Source: Hofstenia miamia
Taxonomy: Eukaryota > Xenacoelomorpha > Acoela > Hofsteniidae
Length of the DNA stretch: 64,000 nt
Assembly: GCA_900660155.1 (NCBI GenBank)
Contig: CABFPE010000347.1
Location: 149,521 to 213,520, forward strand
Direction: 5' to 3'
Shown here: one piece after another, positions 9,548 through 21,925 of the stretch
How the letters are laid out: every line of letters begins with the position of its first letter
Position numbering within the stretch: the first letter of the stretch is position 1
Program-made: the position numbers and the translations under genes
The notes under the pieces: model-generated
What the model was told of the DNA's origin: nothing
Databases searched by the model: none
What the model saw: the letters and a program-made list of their open reading frames with translations, nothing else

Positions 9548-12500
9548 GTAATTTTATTTATTTCGATCTCATAATTGAAAACTGATTAACACTTTAAACT
9601 TTTAATTCACTTTACAATCTACATTTACTAAGTTAGTGAAGTTTGTGGACCTACTAGTGTTATAGAAACACTCTTTTTTTCTTCTGTATAATATTTTTGT
9701 TAGTTGCTTTTTGGCGAAAAGTTTGCAAAAGTACTAAAATGCAATAGACAGTATTGATTTCACAATCATTAGTTAACAAGATAAATAGGTAAAATTTAGT
9801 TACCAAACCTAGATAAACTTGTAATTTTCAGATTTTTTTCAATTTTCCACTTCTGAAATGTCTTCTTTAATGCCATTAAAATTGTTAACCAGTAGCCACA
9901 GCCCATAGAGCGTATGTGGGTCAATATCGGTATTTTGTATTGGTTTTTAGTTGTAATATACTCGTTCACATCGCACTTTTATATGACAGTTTGTGACTCT
10001 TCAGTGAAACCTGTAGCCAATACTTGCAATGACCACATACGAGGTGGACATTGATAAAGCATGTTTTTGTGTCACTTGTGGTTATTGTTTAATAGCAATA
10101 CATATTGTTTAATACAATAATCACAGAAAATTTCCGATTTCTTAATGTTAAATCAGCTTCAATGACTATAACAATAATAATTATAATAGTATGGTACAAA
10201 AGAATTTTTTCATTGTAAGAGTGTTTTTAATTTTTGTTACATCTTTCAGTTCATTATCACTGATCCGACATCGAGACTTGAAAGGTACCAGATTAGCTAT
10301 TAGGTTATAATACACCAAATCCGTTAAATAACTACCTCATCTTAAAGTTAAAATATTCCATAAAACAGTAAAATTTGAATAATAAAGAAAAGACATTTAT
10401 CAATAAGTGCATGTGAACATTTTATTTAATTAAATATTAGAAATCACTATTGCCGAAGCTTGTGCCAGATTATTGAAGGTTCCGGATTACTGATTGCCGT
10501 ATTAGTCTTGGGCAACTGTATTTTGTTATTTTTGAAAATATTTACGTAAAGTCTTAGCAGAAAATGAATTGCCATTGAATTCCTCTTTAAAAGTGCAACG
10601 CTTACATTCCTCTATTAACATGTTAGAAACAAATGCGTGCAAACGCGTTAAAAATGTAATAAATGAACACTTGCGTAGTTCGTCTGTAGAAACGCAAATA
10701 TCTTAATTCCTGTCCTAGAATTTCAAACGCTTTCTTTACATAGGAAGCTCATCTTAAAATGTTTTTGTTATTCAATTTGTCAAGAAGATCATTAAGTATC
10801 TGGCGTGATTATATCAACTATTAGTTTTCGAACTGCAGCTATAAGTATCTGATAATTATATTAAACAGTTGTTGAGAAACATTTTATGTGTCGGGCGTCC
10901 TTTTCAAATCAGTGATTACCAGAGTTCTGTGTTATTCAGGATTGTCCCTTGGAATTGGTTGGACAAACGAAATTTGCTATTCTTTGGATTCCAATTGGAT
11001 TTTCATTGGAATAATTTTACAAAAATTTCCAAAACCACAAATTTTTATAATATAGTTTTCTTAATAATTCCTCATACCATTGAAATAATTACTTTGGATA
11101 TGGCTCTGATAACATAATACTCTGAATGCAATGCGCCATTTGGTAACTAGTTCCAATATTGTTTCTTTATCATGTAAGCACAAAATAAGTACGTTTTGTA
11201 AAATTTTATTTTTGTTGGAATACAATGACCGAACCAATATTATTGTGCTTTTGTATTCTAATCGGACAGCATATGATAAATTAATTCTTAAGTCCATTGG
11301 TTGCGTTGTTACTTATGTCCCTTAATTGAGCCTGCACAGCAATTCCGGCATGATATGATATAAATACTTATTTGTGTTCTCATATTAGACAGAATTCCGA
11401 ATGGGTAAACTTTGTGGATAGTTGGTGTTATTGTAACATCAGTCGGTAGCTGGTTGTTATTTATCGGCCAGCTCACGCGCTTTTCGTGGTTACTGATGAC
11501 TGGTTGTTTGTATGTTTGTACATAATGTTGATATGATTGTATATAAGACACTCCAAAGCATCTGTAAATAGACAAATTGTTACTTAGTTGGAATCACTGT
11601 TGCTCTAGTCAATGTTCACCTAAGCGACCTTCTGCTTTGACATTAAGTCCTATGGCATAGTTTTCTCTAGATTACACCCAGTGATTCTACGTTATCTTAT
11701 GATAGTATTTCTAGGATATTTTGTATGCGAAGCCTTAATCAACTATGCTAAATTTTGTCTTTCTGGAAGAATTTTACTTTTCCTGCTAAAACAAAAGATG
11801 GTGATTTACTGAGAAGAATGTGGATTCAGTTGCAAATTATTGATCACAATCACGATCAAATTTTCTTCTGTCATGCTTATGCGTCTTTGAGTTAGAATCT
11901 GACAATATTTGTTGAAGAATCTTTCTAAACTAGCACCACGGAGGGAATAGTCTTGTGGCAGCGAATTTTTGAAAACGCCAAATAGAACACCCATGAATAT
12001 AAAATATGATATGCTGTATTTTTTACCTATACTGCATTGAATACTATATTTTCTAATAACTAAGAGTTCGTTCAGATGGGCAAAGTGCGGCTGTGCAGGT
12101 CAAACACGAATTGTATGTCCAGCTGAACTACGCACTAGTACAGGAGCTGTTTCTAATGTTTGTGGGGTTAAATAAGATCTTGCGATTTATCAAAGGTTTT
12201 GGCAAGGGGAATTCTTCCAATATGATAGGAGATCAAAGTTTTCATCATAACGAAATCCCGGTGCATCTTGCATATGTCTTATATATATTTTGATTGGGAG
12301 CAAGACGGTACATCGTTTGTTATCAAATAGTCTTCAGCTTCGGAGTTTGAATAAAAAGCTACAAATCATTAAATTCTTTGGTTGTTGCGTAAGTTGAAAT
12401 TTTAGTGATGAGTCACCTTCTAATATGTTCCAGTTCTAAGAAATGCATCTATGCACTTTGGATGAATTTCAAAATTTGTAAAACTTTGTAAAAAAATGGT

Positions 12501-12578
12501 ATGAAAAATTTGAACTTTTGCTGCCAATTCAAAAAGTCCTCCCAAATCCATGGAAGTGTTCCCGCAAGGCTCTAAGGG

Positions 12579-12586
12579 GTGAGCAT
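12579..12586. repeat. hAT target-site duplication, left copy
   Basis: GTGAGCAT, repeated without mismatch at 15702-15709 immediately outside the other terminal repeat. Eight base pairs is the standard hAT duplication length. Confidence 0.9.
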
Positions 12587-15500
12587 TAGGGTGATGACAT
12601 TTTTGCAACCTGTAAGTCCCCTGTCAATTTCCGGTGAACTTTATCATAAAGAATATAGATGCTAATATTTTTGGTTTTTCTCAAAAAAATGTCTCCCACA
12701 AAGGAAAATCAAAATTTCGATTTTTCGAAAAATCTCCGTTTTTTTAGCATTATGATAAAAAATTTTAGTAAATGTTTAAAAAGTGCACTTCCCCAAGTAT
12801 AATTAATCAATAACAATTAAAAAAATGTCAAGTTTAACTACTTTATGACAAAAAACTTCCCCACAAAAGGTAAAGAAAAAATAAAATTGTTACGTATATT
12901 TTTTCTGAAATATGCAAATAAAAAAATGATTTTATACAATTAGTTCGTTTTTTAAATCGAAATATTTAACCATGTGTCAAACGAGGATAAATGTTCAACA
13001 ATTTAAATATTAATCAATAATATTTTCTTTTATAAGCAGGAAATTGATTAAATTGAAAATATATGAGTCATTATCGTAAAAAAAATTGCTTATTATAAAA
13101 TCAATTTTATTATTTATCTAATAAAATCAGTTTGATTATTTTAAAAATTTTAAATTTATGATGTGAAATTTCTGTTGAATAAGCGTGTATTTCAATATAT
13201 AAATAATAAAAGTATTAGAATATTCGTCGTAAATATAAGTTTACAATATTATAATTTATTATCCTTTTAATTTTCAAATGAACGTGTTGTGACTTCATTG
13301 CCGTTAATCATAAGTACTGTGAGGTACAAAATGTATAAAGCCAGTTCTTCCTCAACGGAAAAAAATATTTGGGCCAAAAACTTGACATCTTTCCAAGACA
13401 CTTTAAGGAAAAGAAGACCCATACCTGTAGAAGATGAGGGTTTCAGTGAGAGAAGCAGAATACTCTTGCAGCAGCATATTATTGGAAGATATCATTATTT
13501 AGCTGCAAGTATTAAATCAAGGGATGTACGCTGTAACACAATTGCCGAAGAATTAATTGAATTATGGGAAAGGTTTAGCTGTCCCAACATCAGAAAAGAC
13601 AAAGTCAAGCAAAAAATAGAAAAACTTGTAACATTTTAACTCTAAAGAAGAACAGCAATGAAACTTTTCAAGAATTATTTGATATTACTCATTGCGTTGG
13701 AAATTGGCTTTGCAGTGAAGATAAAGGGCTGTATAATATTATAAAAGAAAGCTAAGGAAACGTCGGTTACACAACAGAAAAAGTAGACAATCAAAATAAA
13801 GTTCATCCATCGAAACGACCTAGAAAAACTATAGAACAGAATGTTGAGAATGAAATGGAGATCTTATCTGAGGAAAATGAACCAGAGGAAATAAATCAAT
13901 CACCTAGAAGATCTTACAACTCAACGGATATAGCAAAATCATTAGTAGTGTCTTGTAGGCTTTCCAGTCACAATAGTGCAAGGGTGTGCCAGAAAATATC
14001 AGTAAGGATTTGTGATTCCTACACCTAAGCAATCGTCAATATACAAAGCAACATACAGACAGGCAAAGGAGTTAAATGAGTCAATGAAAAAAATGAAAGA
14101 AGATCTTTATGCCCTACATTTTGATGGTAAATAAATAAAAAATAGATAATACCAAGTTTTTCTTCTAAGAGGTGAAACCCAAGAGATAAAGCTCGACATT
14201 CTCCGCTTGAATGATGGAAAATCAGAAACAGTATCTGATGCACTTGAAGAAGTCATATCTGAGTTTGATTTATGGAATGTCATAAAAATTATAATTTGTG
14301 ACACTACTAGGGTAAATACTGGAAAAGCTAATGGAGTAGTGGTAAGGCTTCAACGACTTTTTGATAACAAAGGATTAGAAAAACCCCAAAATTTATAGGT
14401 TGTCAACAGCCTATTTTGGATCACATTCTTTGTCTTGTCATGGAGGTGGAGATTGGAGGAAACAATTCGTCCCCAAATATTTCATATGAATTAATTCCTG
14501 AATTAATAAATGATTACGACAAACTGCAGGTTGAGTTTTTAAATTGAGAAGAAGAAATTTTAAGTAATTATGATAATATTTTCCGAGATGATATGAAGTT
14601 TTTATATCACTTAAAAGAAGCTTCAAATTTTTCAAAGAACCAACGTCTTTCCAAAAATAAAATTTCAAACTATCCCAAATATTAGTAACGCGAGATGGAA
14701 CTCTCGGTTAATTCTTGTTTTGTTGGCATTTATCTTAATTCCAGGAAAGAGGAATGAATTGTTTAATGTTTGTGATTTTATCGCAAACAAATGGTCAGAC
14801 TTTTGGTTTTCAAGTCATTATTATAAAGAAACTGATTATGAAAATCTATTTTCTATCCTATGTAAGTATGAAAAAGCATTGAACACTTTTACGAAATTCT
14901 AGAGTAAAGAACCTTCCAAAATGCCAGTGCCAAGGACAATTCAGTGCGCTGAGCGTCCTATTAAACTCATGGAAGATATCTTTACCAAATGCAATTCAGA
15001 TGAAAAGTTAAAATTAAGGTTTTTTAGAGAATAATAAATAGGCAACAATAAAAAAATGTTTACATTAGCTTTATCATATTGTCTATTAGTTTTTTAGTTG
15101 CTCATTAAACTGTAATTAGATTTATAATTATTCATATACTATATAATAATCATTGTCAGAGGATTTGATGCTTTTTACTTTAATATTCGTATAATAACCT
15201 CTATTATTTATGACACCGAATTATGTGTTATAGAACCTGTTATTAAAACAAGATTTATATAGTTTTGATCAAAATATGTTTTGAAATAATTTTTTTTTGC
15301 TCTCCGTTATAAATTAAGTACAAAATTACAATCATTCACAAAAGAGTAAAGCATATTTCAGAAATCATTGAAAATATTTGGGGAAAAAAATCGAATTTTA
15401 CTTTGTTGCCTACTTAAATTTTTAACGATTTTTTTTTCGTCATTGAATGTCCCGTAATATTATTAAAAATCATAATTTTAAGTAACTTAAATTAAGTATT

Positions 15501-15701
15501 TTTTTATATAATGTCAATTTTAGCACCATAATACGCTTTCATAAAAAATGGAAAATTGAAGATATTTCATTTTGATCTGTGGAGGAGGTTTTTTTAGTAT
15601 GAATTTTTTTGTTATTTTTTTCCTTTTTATAAAAAAGTTCATCCATTTCCACCAGGGGAGGTAAACTTTTTTCAAAAAAAATATTTAAATTCATCACCCT
15701 A
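12587..15701 (+). mobile_element. Full-length hAT-superfamily transposon (decayed coding)
   Basis: A 3115-bp element with terminal inverted repeats TAGGGTGATGA (12587) and TCATCACCCTA (ending 15701), flanked by a perfect 8-bp duplication. Similarity between the ends extends inward: CCCCTGTCAATTTCCGGTGA on the left corresponds, inverted, to CCCCTGGTGGAAATGGATGA on the right. The transposase-like frame in the middle is broken. The element sits inside the S2P intron, in the same orientation as the gene. A host-genome position bearing the undivided GTGAGCAT would be the empty site. Confidence 0.88.
13289..15034 (+). pseudogene. hAT-like transposase, decayed
   Basis: Open pieces in changing frames follow one another on the plus strand. 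The N-terminal piece (13289-13639) contains WAKNLTSFQDTLRKRRP and RDVRCNTIAEELIELWERF. A middle piece around 14170-14400 contains GETQEIKLDILRLNDGKSET and WNVIKIIICDTTRVNTG, probably with one catalytic Asp. Next come PILDHILCLVMEVEIG and, from about 14680, ISNARWNSRLILVLLAF. The end is VPRTIQCAERPIKLMED near 14930-14980, comparable to the ER-containing C-terminus of hAT transposases. There are at least four frame breaks or stops. Related intact proteins are, from memory, repetitive in several invertebrate genomes. Confidence 0.7.
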
Positions 15702-15709
15702 GTGAGCAT
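15702..15709. repeat. hAT target-site duplication, right copy
   Basis: GTGAGCAT, identical to 12579-12586. Confidence 0.9.
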
Positions 15710-15789
15710 ACTTTAGAAAAGACTTAGAAACAAACAAATGAGGTTCCCGGTATTGAGAGTGGTGTTAATCGACTATAGAAATAAAGGCA

Positions 15790-16287
15790 ATGCATTTTTT
15801 CTGTAATAATAATTCTGATCTTTCTCGCTTTATTATGTGTGCTCTCGCCGAGGACGGATCGCTCTCAAAAACCAAGTTGTTTGGCGGTGCGGCAATCCTG
15901 GACGCGGCATTTTCTTTGATAAAAGATAAAAAGAAGACGCCGCTTCATCAAATGTTCTCGCTATTAGATAAAGAAAATGCCGCTGAAGCTCTCTTATTTC
16001 TATTCAATTCATCTTTAAAATCTGTGTCTGACGCATCTTGTCAACATTCTCCAGGAAATTCCGAAGTACAACTCAGCGACAAATCTGCTCCGTCGCCCAC
16101 CTCATCGCCTCCCTCACACGATCAATATGTTTCTTTTAAAAATCCTCCACCTTCGCCAACAAAACCTGCAAAGATGGAAAGCTTTCCTCGACCTCAGAAA
16201 ACAGTAAAGAACATTAAGCCCAACACCACTTCATTAATAATTAGTAGCAACCTCTTAAAGTTAAAATTTTACAAATTTATTGTCTAA
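15790..16287 (+). CDS. Orphan open frame, 165 codons, unknown
   Basis: The longest plus-strand frame in the S2P intron, 80 bp beyond the hAT element and not part of it. Its base composition is markedly less AT-rich than its flanks and uses GCG/GCC alanine codons. The peptide contains KTKLFGGAAILDAAFSLIKD, a probable helical stretch (HQMFSLLDKENAAEALLFLF) and a Ser/Pro-rich low-complexity region (SPTSSPPSHDQ, NPPPSPTKPAK). AAAACA|GTAAAG near 16204 could be a splice donor, and CTCGCCGAG near 15852 an acceptor. It could be an exon of a nested gene or the remains of another mobile element. I recognise no family. Confidence 0.35.
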   Translation: MHFFCNNNSDLSRFIMCALAEDGSLSKTKLFGGAAILDAAFSLIKDKKKTPLHQMFSLLDKENAAEALLFLFNSSLKSVSDASCQHSPGNSEVQLSDKSAPSPTSSPPSHDQYVSFKNPPPSPTKPAKMESFPRPQKTVKNIKPNTTSLIISSNLLKLKFYKFIV

Positions 16288-16994
16288 TATTAATGCAGCA
16301 ACTGTTTTCCTATTTTGTGTTTCATTTATCTATTTTTATTATTGAATCATTTTTCATTGATTTGACTAATCATTCTCTAATTTACCGGAAATTTATTCAA
16401 TATATGCATTATTCGACACTTTTCACTATCATGTTACTCTTACCATATGGTTTTCCAAAATATACACACTTCTTAATTTTAGGGGAGATAATTTTGAATT
16501 CTACGTAGAGTTCTACACCAAAAAATGAACCATTGCTAAATTAACAATTAAGAATTCAAATGTTTTTAAGTGAAACATTAGGTAGAGTAGTCATCTAACT
16601 ATGGTAATGTTGACAGCAACTTAGAAAGTTATAAAAACAATTGTTAAGCATTTCACATTTTACAAAGCATAATCCCTTTCCCAACTGAGTTCTCATTTTC
16701 AGTAACTCCACAGGAATTACAAGAAGTAAGATCTTAAAGTAAAGTTTCTGAAAAATGCATTATTCAAAACACGCTCACTTGTTTTCACCTGCATTACCTA
16801 AATAATTGAGTGTTTAGAACTAGTCAACTACTGATAAACACCTTTATAAAATAAACAATTTCCAGAGTTCCATTCACTTATGCTTCTTAAATAAACCATC
16901 CCAGTTATCTTTATCTAGGATATTTACGTTTCTATAATCACTGCACTGTTCAATTCACAGAAATAGAATTTATAAAATCCACCATCATATATCT
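16288..16994. other. No gene seen
   Basis: AT-rich intron DNA between the orphan frame and the satellite array. The frame at 16293-16508 is composition-driven. Confidence 0.5.
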
Positions 16995-19963
16995 ATACTT
17001 TTGGGTCGCACTTCTTCTTAACTAGTGTATTACCAAAAACGCAACATTCTTAAATATACTATCTTGTTTACGACACATTAATCGAAGTTGGATTTTTGAA
17101 TTCATTCAAATATATGCCTAAATGAATGCGCTTTTGCGGTCAAACTTCTTTTTAACTAGTGTATTACCAAAAAAACGCAGCATTCTTAAATATACTATCT
17201 TGTTTACGGCACATTAATCGAAGGTGGATTTCTGAATTCATTCAAATATGTGCCTAAATGAATGCGCTTTTGCGGTCGCACTTCTTCTTAACTAGTGTAT
17301 TACCAAAAAACGCAACATTCTTAAATATACTATCTTGTTTACGGCACATTAATCGAAGGTGGATTTCTGAATTCATTCAAATATGTGCCTAAATGAATGC
17401 GCTTTTGCGGTCGCACTTCTTCTTAACTAGTGTATTACCAAAAAACGCAACATTCTTAAATATACTATCTTGTTTACGGCACATTAATCGAAGGTGGATT
17501 TCTGAATTCATTCAAATATGTGCCTAAATGAATGCGCTTTTGCGGTCGCACTTCTTCTTAACTAGTGTATTACCAAAAAACGCAACATTCTTAAATATAC
17601 TATCTTGTTTACGGCACATTAATCGAAGGTGGATTTCTGAATTCATTCAAATATGTGCCTAAATGAATGCGCTTTTGCGGTCGCACTTCTTCTTAACTAG
17701 TGTATTACCAAAAAACGCAACATTCTTAAATATACTATCTTGTTTACGGCACATTAATCGAAGGTGGATTTCTGAATTCATTCAAATATGTGCCTAAATG
17801 AATGCGCTTTTGCGGTCGCACTTCTTCTTAACTAGTGTATTACCAAAAAACGCAACATTCTTAAATATACTATCTTGTTTACGGCACATTAATCGAAGGT
17901 GGATTTCTGAATTCATTCAAATATGTGCCTAAATGAATGCGCTTTTGCGGTCGCACTTCTTCTTAACTAGTGTATTACCAAAAAACGCAACATTCTTAAA
18001 TATACTATCTTGTTTACGGCACATTAATCGAAGGTGGATTTCTGAATTCATTCAAATATGTGCCTAAATGAATGCGCTTTTGCGGTCGCACTTCTTCTTA
18101 ACTAGTGTATTACCAAAAAACGCAACATTCTTAAATATACTATCTTGTTTACGGCACATTAATCGAAGGTGGATTTCTGAATTCATTCAAATATGTGCCT
18201 AAATGAATGCGCTTTTGCGGTCGCACTTCTTCTTAACTAGTGTATTACCAAAAAACGCAACATTCTTAAATATACTATCTTGTTTACGGCACATTAATCG
18301 AAGGTGGATTTCTGAATTCATTCAAATATGTGCCTAAATGAATGCGCTTTTGCGGTCGCACTTCTTCTTAACTAGTGTATTACCAAAAAACGCAACATTC
18401 TTAAATATACTATCTTGTTTACGGCACATTAATCGAAGGTGGATTTCTGAATTCATTCAAATATGTGCCTAAATGAATGCGCTTTTGCGGTCGCACTTCT
18501 TCTTAACTAGTGTATTACCAAAAAACGCAACATTCTTAAATATACTATCTTGTTTACGGCACATTAATCGAAGGTGGATTTCTGAATTCATTCAAATATG
18601 TGCCTAAATGAATGCGCTTTTGCGGTCGCACTTCTTCTTAACTAGTGTATTACCAAAAAACGCAACATTCTTAAATATACTATCTTGTTTACGGCACATT
18701 AATCGAAGGTGGATTTCTGAATTCATTCAAATATGTGCCTAAATGAATGCGCTTTTGCGGTCGCACTTCTTCTTAACTAGTGTATTACCAAAAAACGCAA
18801 CATTCTTAAATATACTATCTTGTTTACGGCACATTAATCGAAGGTGGATTTCTGAATTCATTCAAATATGTGCCTAAATGAATGCGCTTTTGCGGTCGCA
18901 CTTCTTCTTAACTAGTGTATTACCAAAAAACGCAACATTCTTAAATATACTATCTTGTTTACGGCACATTAATCGAAGGTGGATTTCTGAATTCATTCAA
19001 ATATGTGCCTAAATGAATGCGCTTTTGCGGTCGCACTTCTTCTTAACTAGTGTATTACCAAAAAACGCAACATTCTTAAATATACTATCTTGTTTACGGC
19101 ACATTAATCGAAGGTGGATTTCTGAATTCATTCAAATATGTGCCTAAATGAATGCGCTTTTGCGGTCGCACTTCTTCTTAACTAGTGTATTACCAAAAAA
19201 CGCAACATTCTTAAATATACTATCTTGTTTACGGCACATTAATCGAAGGTGGATTTCTGAATTCATTCAAATATGTGCCTAAATGAATGCGCTTTTGCGG
19301 TCGCACTTCTTCTTAACTAGTGTATTACCAAAAAACGCAACATTCTTAAATATACTATCTTGTTTACGGCACATTAATCGAAGGTGGATTTCTGAATTCA
19401 TTCAAATATGTGCCTAAATGAATGCGCTTTTGCGGTCGCACTTCTTCTTAACTAGTGTATTACCAAAAAACGCAACATTCTTAAATATACTATCTTGTTT
19501 ACGGCACATTAATCGAAGGTGGATTTCTGAATTCATTCAAATATGTGCCTAAATGAATGCGCTTTTGCGGTCGCACTTCTTCTTAACTAGTGTATTACCA
19601 AAAAACGCAACATTCTTAAATATACTATCTTGTTTACGGCACATTAATCGAAGGTGGATTTCTGAATTCATTCAAATATGTGCCTAAATGAATGCGCTTT
19701 TGCGGTCGCACTTCTTCTTAACTAGTGTATTACCAAAAAACGCAACATTCTTAAATATACTATCTTGTTTACGGGACATTAATCGAAGGTGGATTTATGA
19801 ATTCATTCAAAAATATTCCTAAATGAATGCGCTTTTGCGGTCGCACTTCTTTTTAACGAGTGTATTACCAAAAAACGCAACATTCTTAAGTATAGAATTT
19901 TGTTTAAGGCACATTAATTGAAGGGGGTGCTAATTCAATCAATTGTCTCCCTAATTGAATAAC
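16995..19963. repeat. Satellite array, 135-bp unit, 22 copies
   Basis: Unit starts (CTTCTTCTTAACTAGTGTAT or variant) fall at 17011, 17145, 17281 and then every 135 bp to 19846. By eye the central units (about 17281-19700) are identical; the first two and last two carry substitutions or 1-bp length changes, as expected where unequal exchange homogenises the middle. Each unit contains GGCACATTAATCGAAG and a possible small hairpin (ATTCATT...AATGAAT). It has no open frame through the unit and matches nothing else in the window. The array ends about 45 bp before the S2P acceptor. Confidence 0.97.
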
Positions 19964-20007
19964 TTTCAAAACTTAAATATATTAGTTTGTGTCTAATTGT
20001 ATTTTAG

Positions 20008-20228
20008 TGCCGTTCTTTGCCAGTGGAACTGGTGTCCATGTGCAGTTTGTCGACCCTTCCTCGCCGGTGTTTGGTGCTTCTGGAATTGCTGTTGATTCTG
20101 TGATTCAATCAATTAACGGTTGTCCTGTTAGATCATCACTTGATTTTTCTTCTTGCATGCAGCGGTTGATTTCTAGACCTTCTGTAGGATACTGCTTGGA
20201 TTCATTTTGGATGGAGCGTTTAGCACAG
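20008..20228 (+). CDS. MBTPS2: Site-2 protease (S2P), PDZ-region exon
   Basis: Starts in phase with the previous exon after GTATTTTAG. It encodes VPFFASGTGVHVQFVDPSSP, aligning with [21 protein letters not shown] of vertebrate S2P. It continues with VFGASGIAVDSVIQSINGCP, matching the GLFVGDLVTHLQDCPV segment, and ends SVGYCLDSFWMERLAQ, matching QIGYCISASTLQQ. This is the lumenal PDZ-like domain that follows the catalytic helices. The exon ends in phase 0 at CACAG|GTAGTT. At least three family-level matches in order make the assignment secure. Confidence 0.95.
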
Positions 20229-21709
20229 GTAGTTATTATTTTCGAAATCAAAGAATTTTCTCAACTTTTTACCTAAATGTTATGTGACTTATTCACAGTC
20301 CAAAACACGTACTTTTTGCACGGGTTGGAGCCGAATATTCGAAGATTTCAATAGATTCGAATGGGGGATGTATATTCGAATCGTAGGCATTGAGATACGT
20401 GATTCTTTCAAAAGTGATCAATTGAACAGGATTAAATAATTTTTAGAATTTTTTGCTGAAAAAAGTGATTTTTCATAGTATAATGTCTTATATTCACGTA
20501 CAATAATGGACTTGATTTTGTTGTGATTCTATTCACTCTTTTGCATTAGGTGTTACCATGCCTTAAATGTGCTTATAATATTCAATGGTTAATTAAGGAA
20601 TGTCATATGCTAAAATTGTGAATAAATATCTTTTTACCAATGTATGATGCCACATTTATTACTTATTTCGTTCCTAAAATATTAAAAACTCAAAATATGG
20701 TTAGTTTAAAGTTTATTCATTTATTAAATACCTAATACAGCCCACTGAAATCCCCGTACGTAGCACGGGCAGTTTCCTAGTTGTCCCTAATAAATTGAAG
20801 AAGCATATTATTAATTTATTTTGTTAGTAGAGAATAATTCATAAATATGTATTTGTTTACTTAATTATTAGTAATTAAGGATAAAAAGTAAATATACTAC
20901 GAAATGAGCATTGTTTCCCATCGTAGTAAGCTGTTGATTTTTCAATCTATTCACGCTGCTTGCTGGAGATGGCCTGAGCGTATTTTAAGAAATCCATGAA
21001 ACGACTTATAAAATATCTACTTTTCTTCTATAAAAAATAGAATACATCATTACATACACTAATGCTCACGTGGTATTAGTTTTTGTCAAATGGTATTAAA
21101 GGTTGCCGAAATAAGTCTAACAATGCTATTTTTGTTTTTATTTTTTTATGTAATTTGTCAACAGTTCCGTTTTCAAACCAAACTTTTTACTTCTGTTCAA
21201 TGTATCACTTTTGTATATATCACGCATCTAAATGCGCTAATACAAAGATTCTAGTGAGAATTACGTTTTCTAAACTCCTGTGATGTCCTGACACTACTTT
21301 ATGTAGGTCATGGTTTTTTTATTTAGTTTTTACTGCAAGCATAGGAGGCAGTTCAAAATATATGAAAATGGGCAGTTGGTCATTGGTCCAGCAGTCTCAA
21401 ATTTATTCAATAATTGTATGTAAACACTACAAAAACCAGTAAAACAATACCTTGTTTAATGACAATATTTACTAAAAAATAAATATAAGAAGTATGTTAT
21501 CATTAGCAATGCTAGGAAATAAAAAGTTCGAATATTCGCGAGTACGTCAGTCTTAATATTCGAATAGTATATTTTGATTGACTATCCGTCAATATTAATA
21601 ACATATTTCAGGTTTTCTAGAAGCAGTGGATTTTTCATTAAATTCTTGTTTAATTGATTTACGGACAAGGGTAGAAGTTTGATGCAGCCATTTGACTTAA
21701 TTTGTTTAG
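20229..21709 (+). other. S2P intron between the PDZ and Cys-rich exons
   Basis: 1481 bp, GTAGTT...TTTAG. Besides the Helitron-type end at 20753-20780 it is AT-rich without visible genes. Confidence 0.85.
20753..20780 (+). mobile_element. Helitron-type 3' terminus
   Basis: CCCGT ACGTAGC ACGGG forms a 5-bp stem with a 7-nt loop. It is followed after 7 nt by CTAG and then T. A short GC hairpin about ten bases before a CTRR end, with insertion next to T, is the hallmark of Helitron 3' ends, and GTAGCACGGG-like cores are common in them. The 5' TC end could not be placed, so the element is probably a short non-autonomous copy within the S2P intron. Confidence 0.6.
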
Positions 21710-21925
21710 CCAATGGTCTCCGCTAAATCATCTCGTATTCACGAGTGCTGTGCCAATTCTTCCTCACATTCCGATCTGTGCTTCTCATACACATCAACCC
21801 TCAATATTATTCGCAGCTATCGCTGTCTTCCGGCCAGAGTCGTCACTCGCAACAATGCCTGCTACAACGCTTTTCAGTGCAATAGCATTTACGGCTCATC
21901 ACCATTGTGTGTTTTTGCCATGCAG
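21710..21925 (+). CDS. MBTPS2: Site-2 protease (S2P), cysteine-rich loop exon
   Basis: A 216-bp phase-0 exon between TTTGTTTAG and CAG|GTAATT. It encodes PMVSAKSSRIHECCANSSSH, then DLCFSYTSTLN, RSYRCLPARVVTRNNACYN and SSPLCVFAMQ. The pattern CC, CFSY, CLPAR, C, C, LC reproduces the lumenal cysteine-rich region of animal S2P (ECCNNHSLTDVCFSYR, HTCLPARKAVE). These cysteines are thought to form disulphides in the Golgi lumen. It lies upstream of the last exon by a 260-bp intron. Confidence 0.95.

Larger units (their letters stand above)
9548..20007 (+). other. 10.46-kb intron of S2P
   Basis: Bounded by GTAATT and GTATTTTAG, with matching phase (G|TG gives Val). From 9548 to 12578 I see no gene: the DNA is AT-rich with chance frames, apart from a minus-strand frame at 12420-12580 (GGLFELAAKVQIFHTIFLQ) that may be an old transposase scrap. 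The rest holds the hAT element, the orphan frame at 15790, featureless DNA at 16288-16994, and the satellite array. Confidence 0.85.

Noticed and set aside
12420-12608. Minus-strand frame crossing the hAT boundary (LGGLFELAAKVQIFHTIF)
   Set aside because: Faintly like a P-element or other transposase tail, but too short and partly encoded by the hAT end itself to call.
16995-19963. CRISPR-like regular array
   Set aside because: Units are contiguous and identical with no unique spacers, in a eukaryotic intron; it is a satellite.
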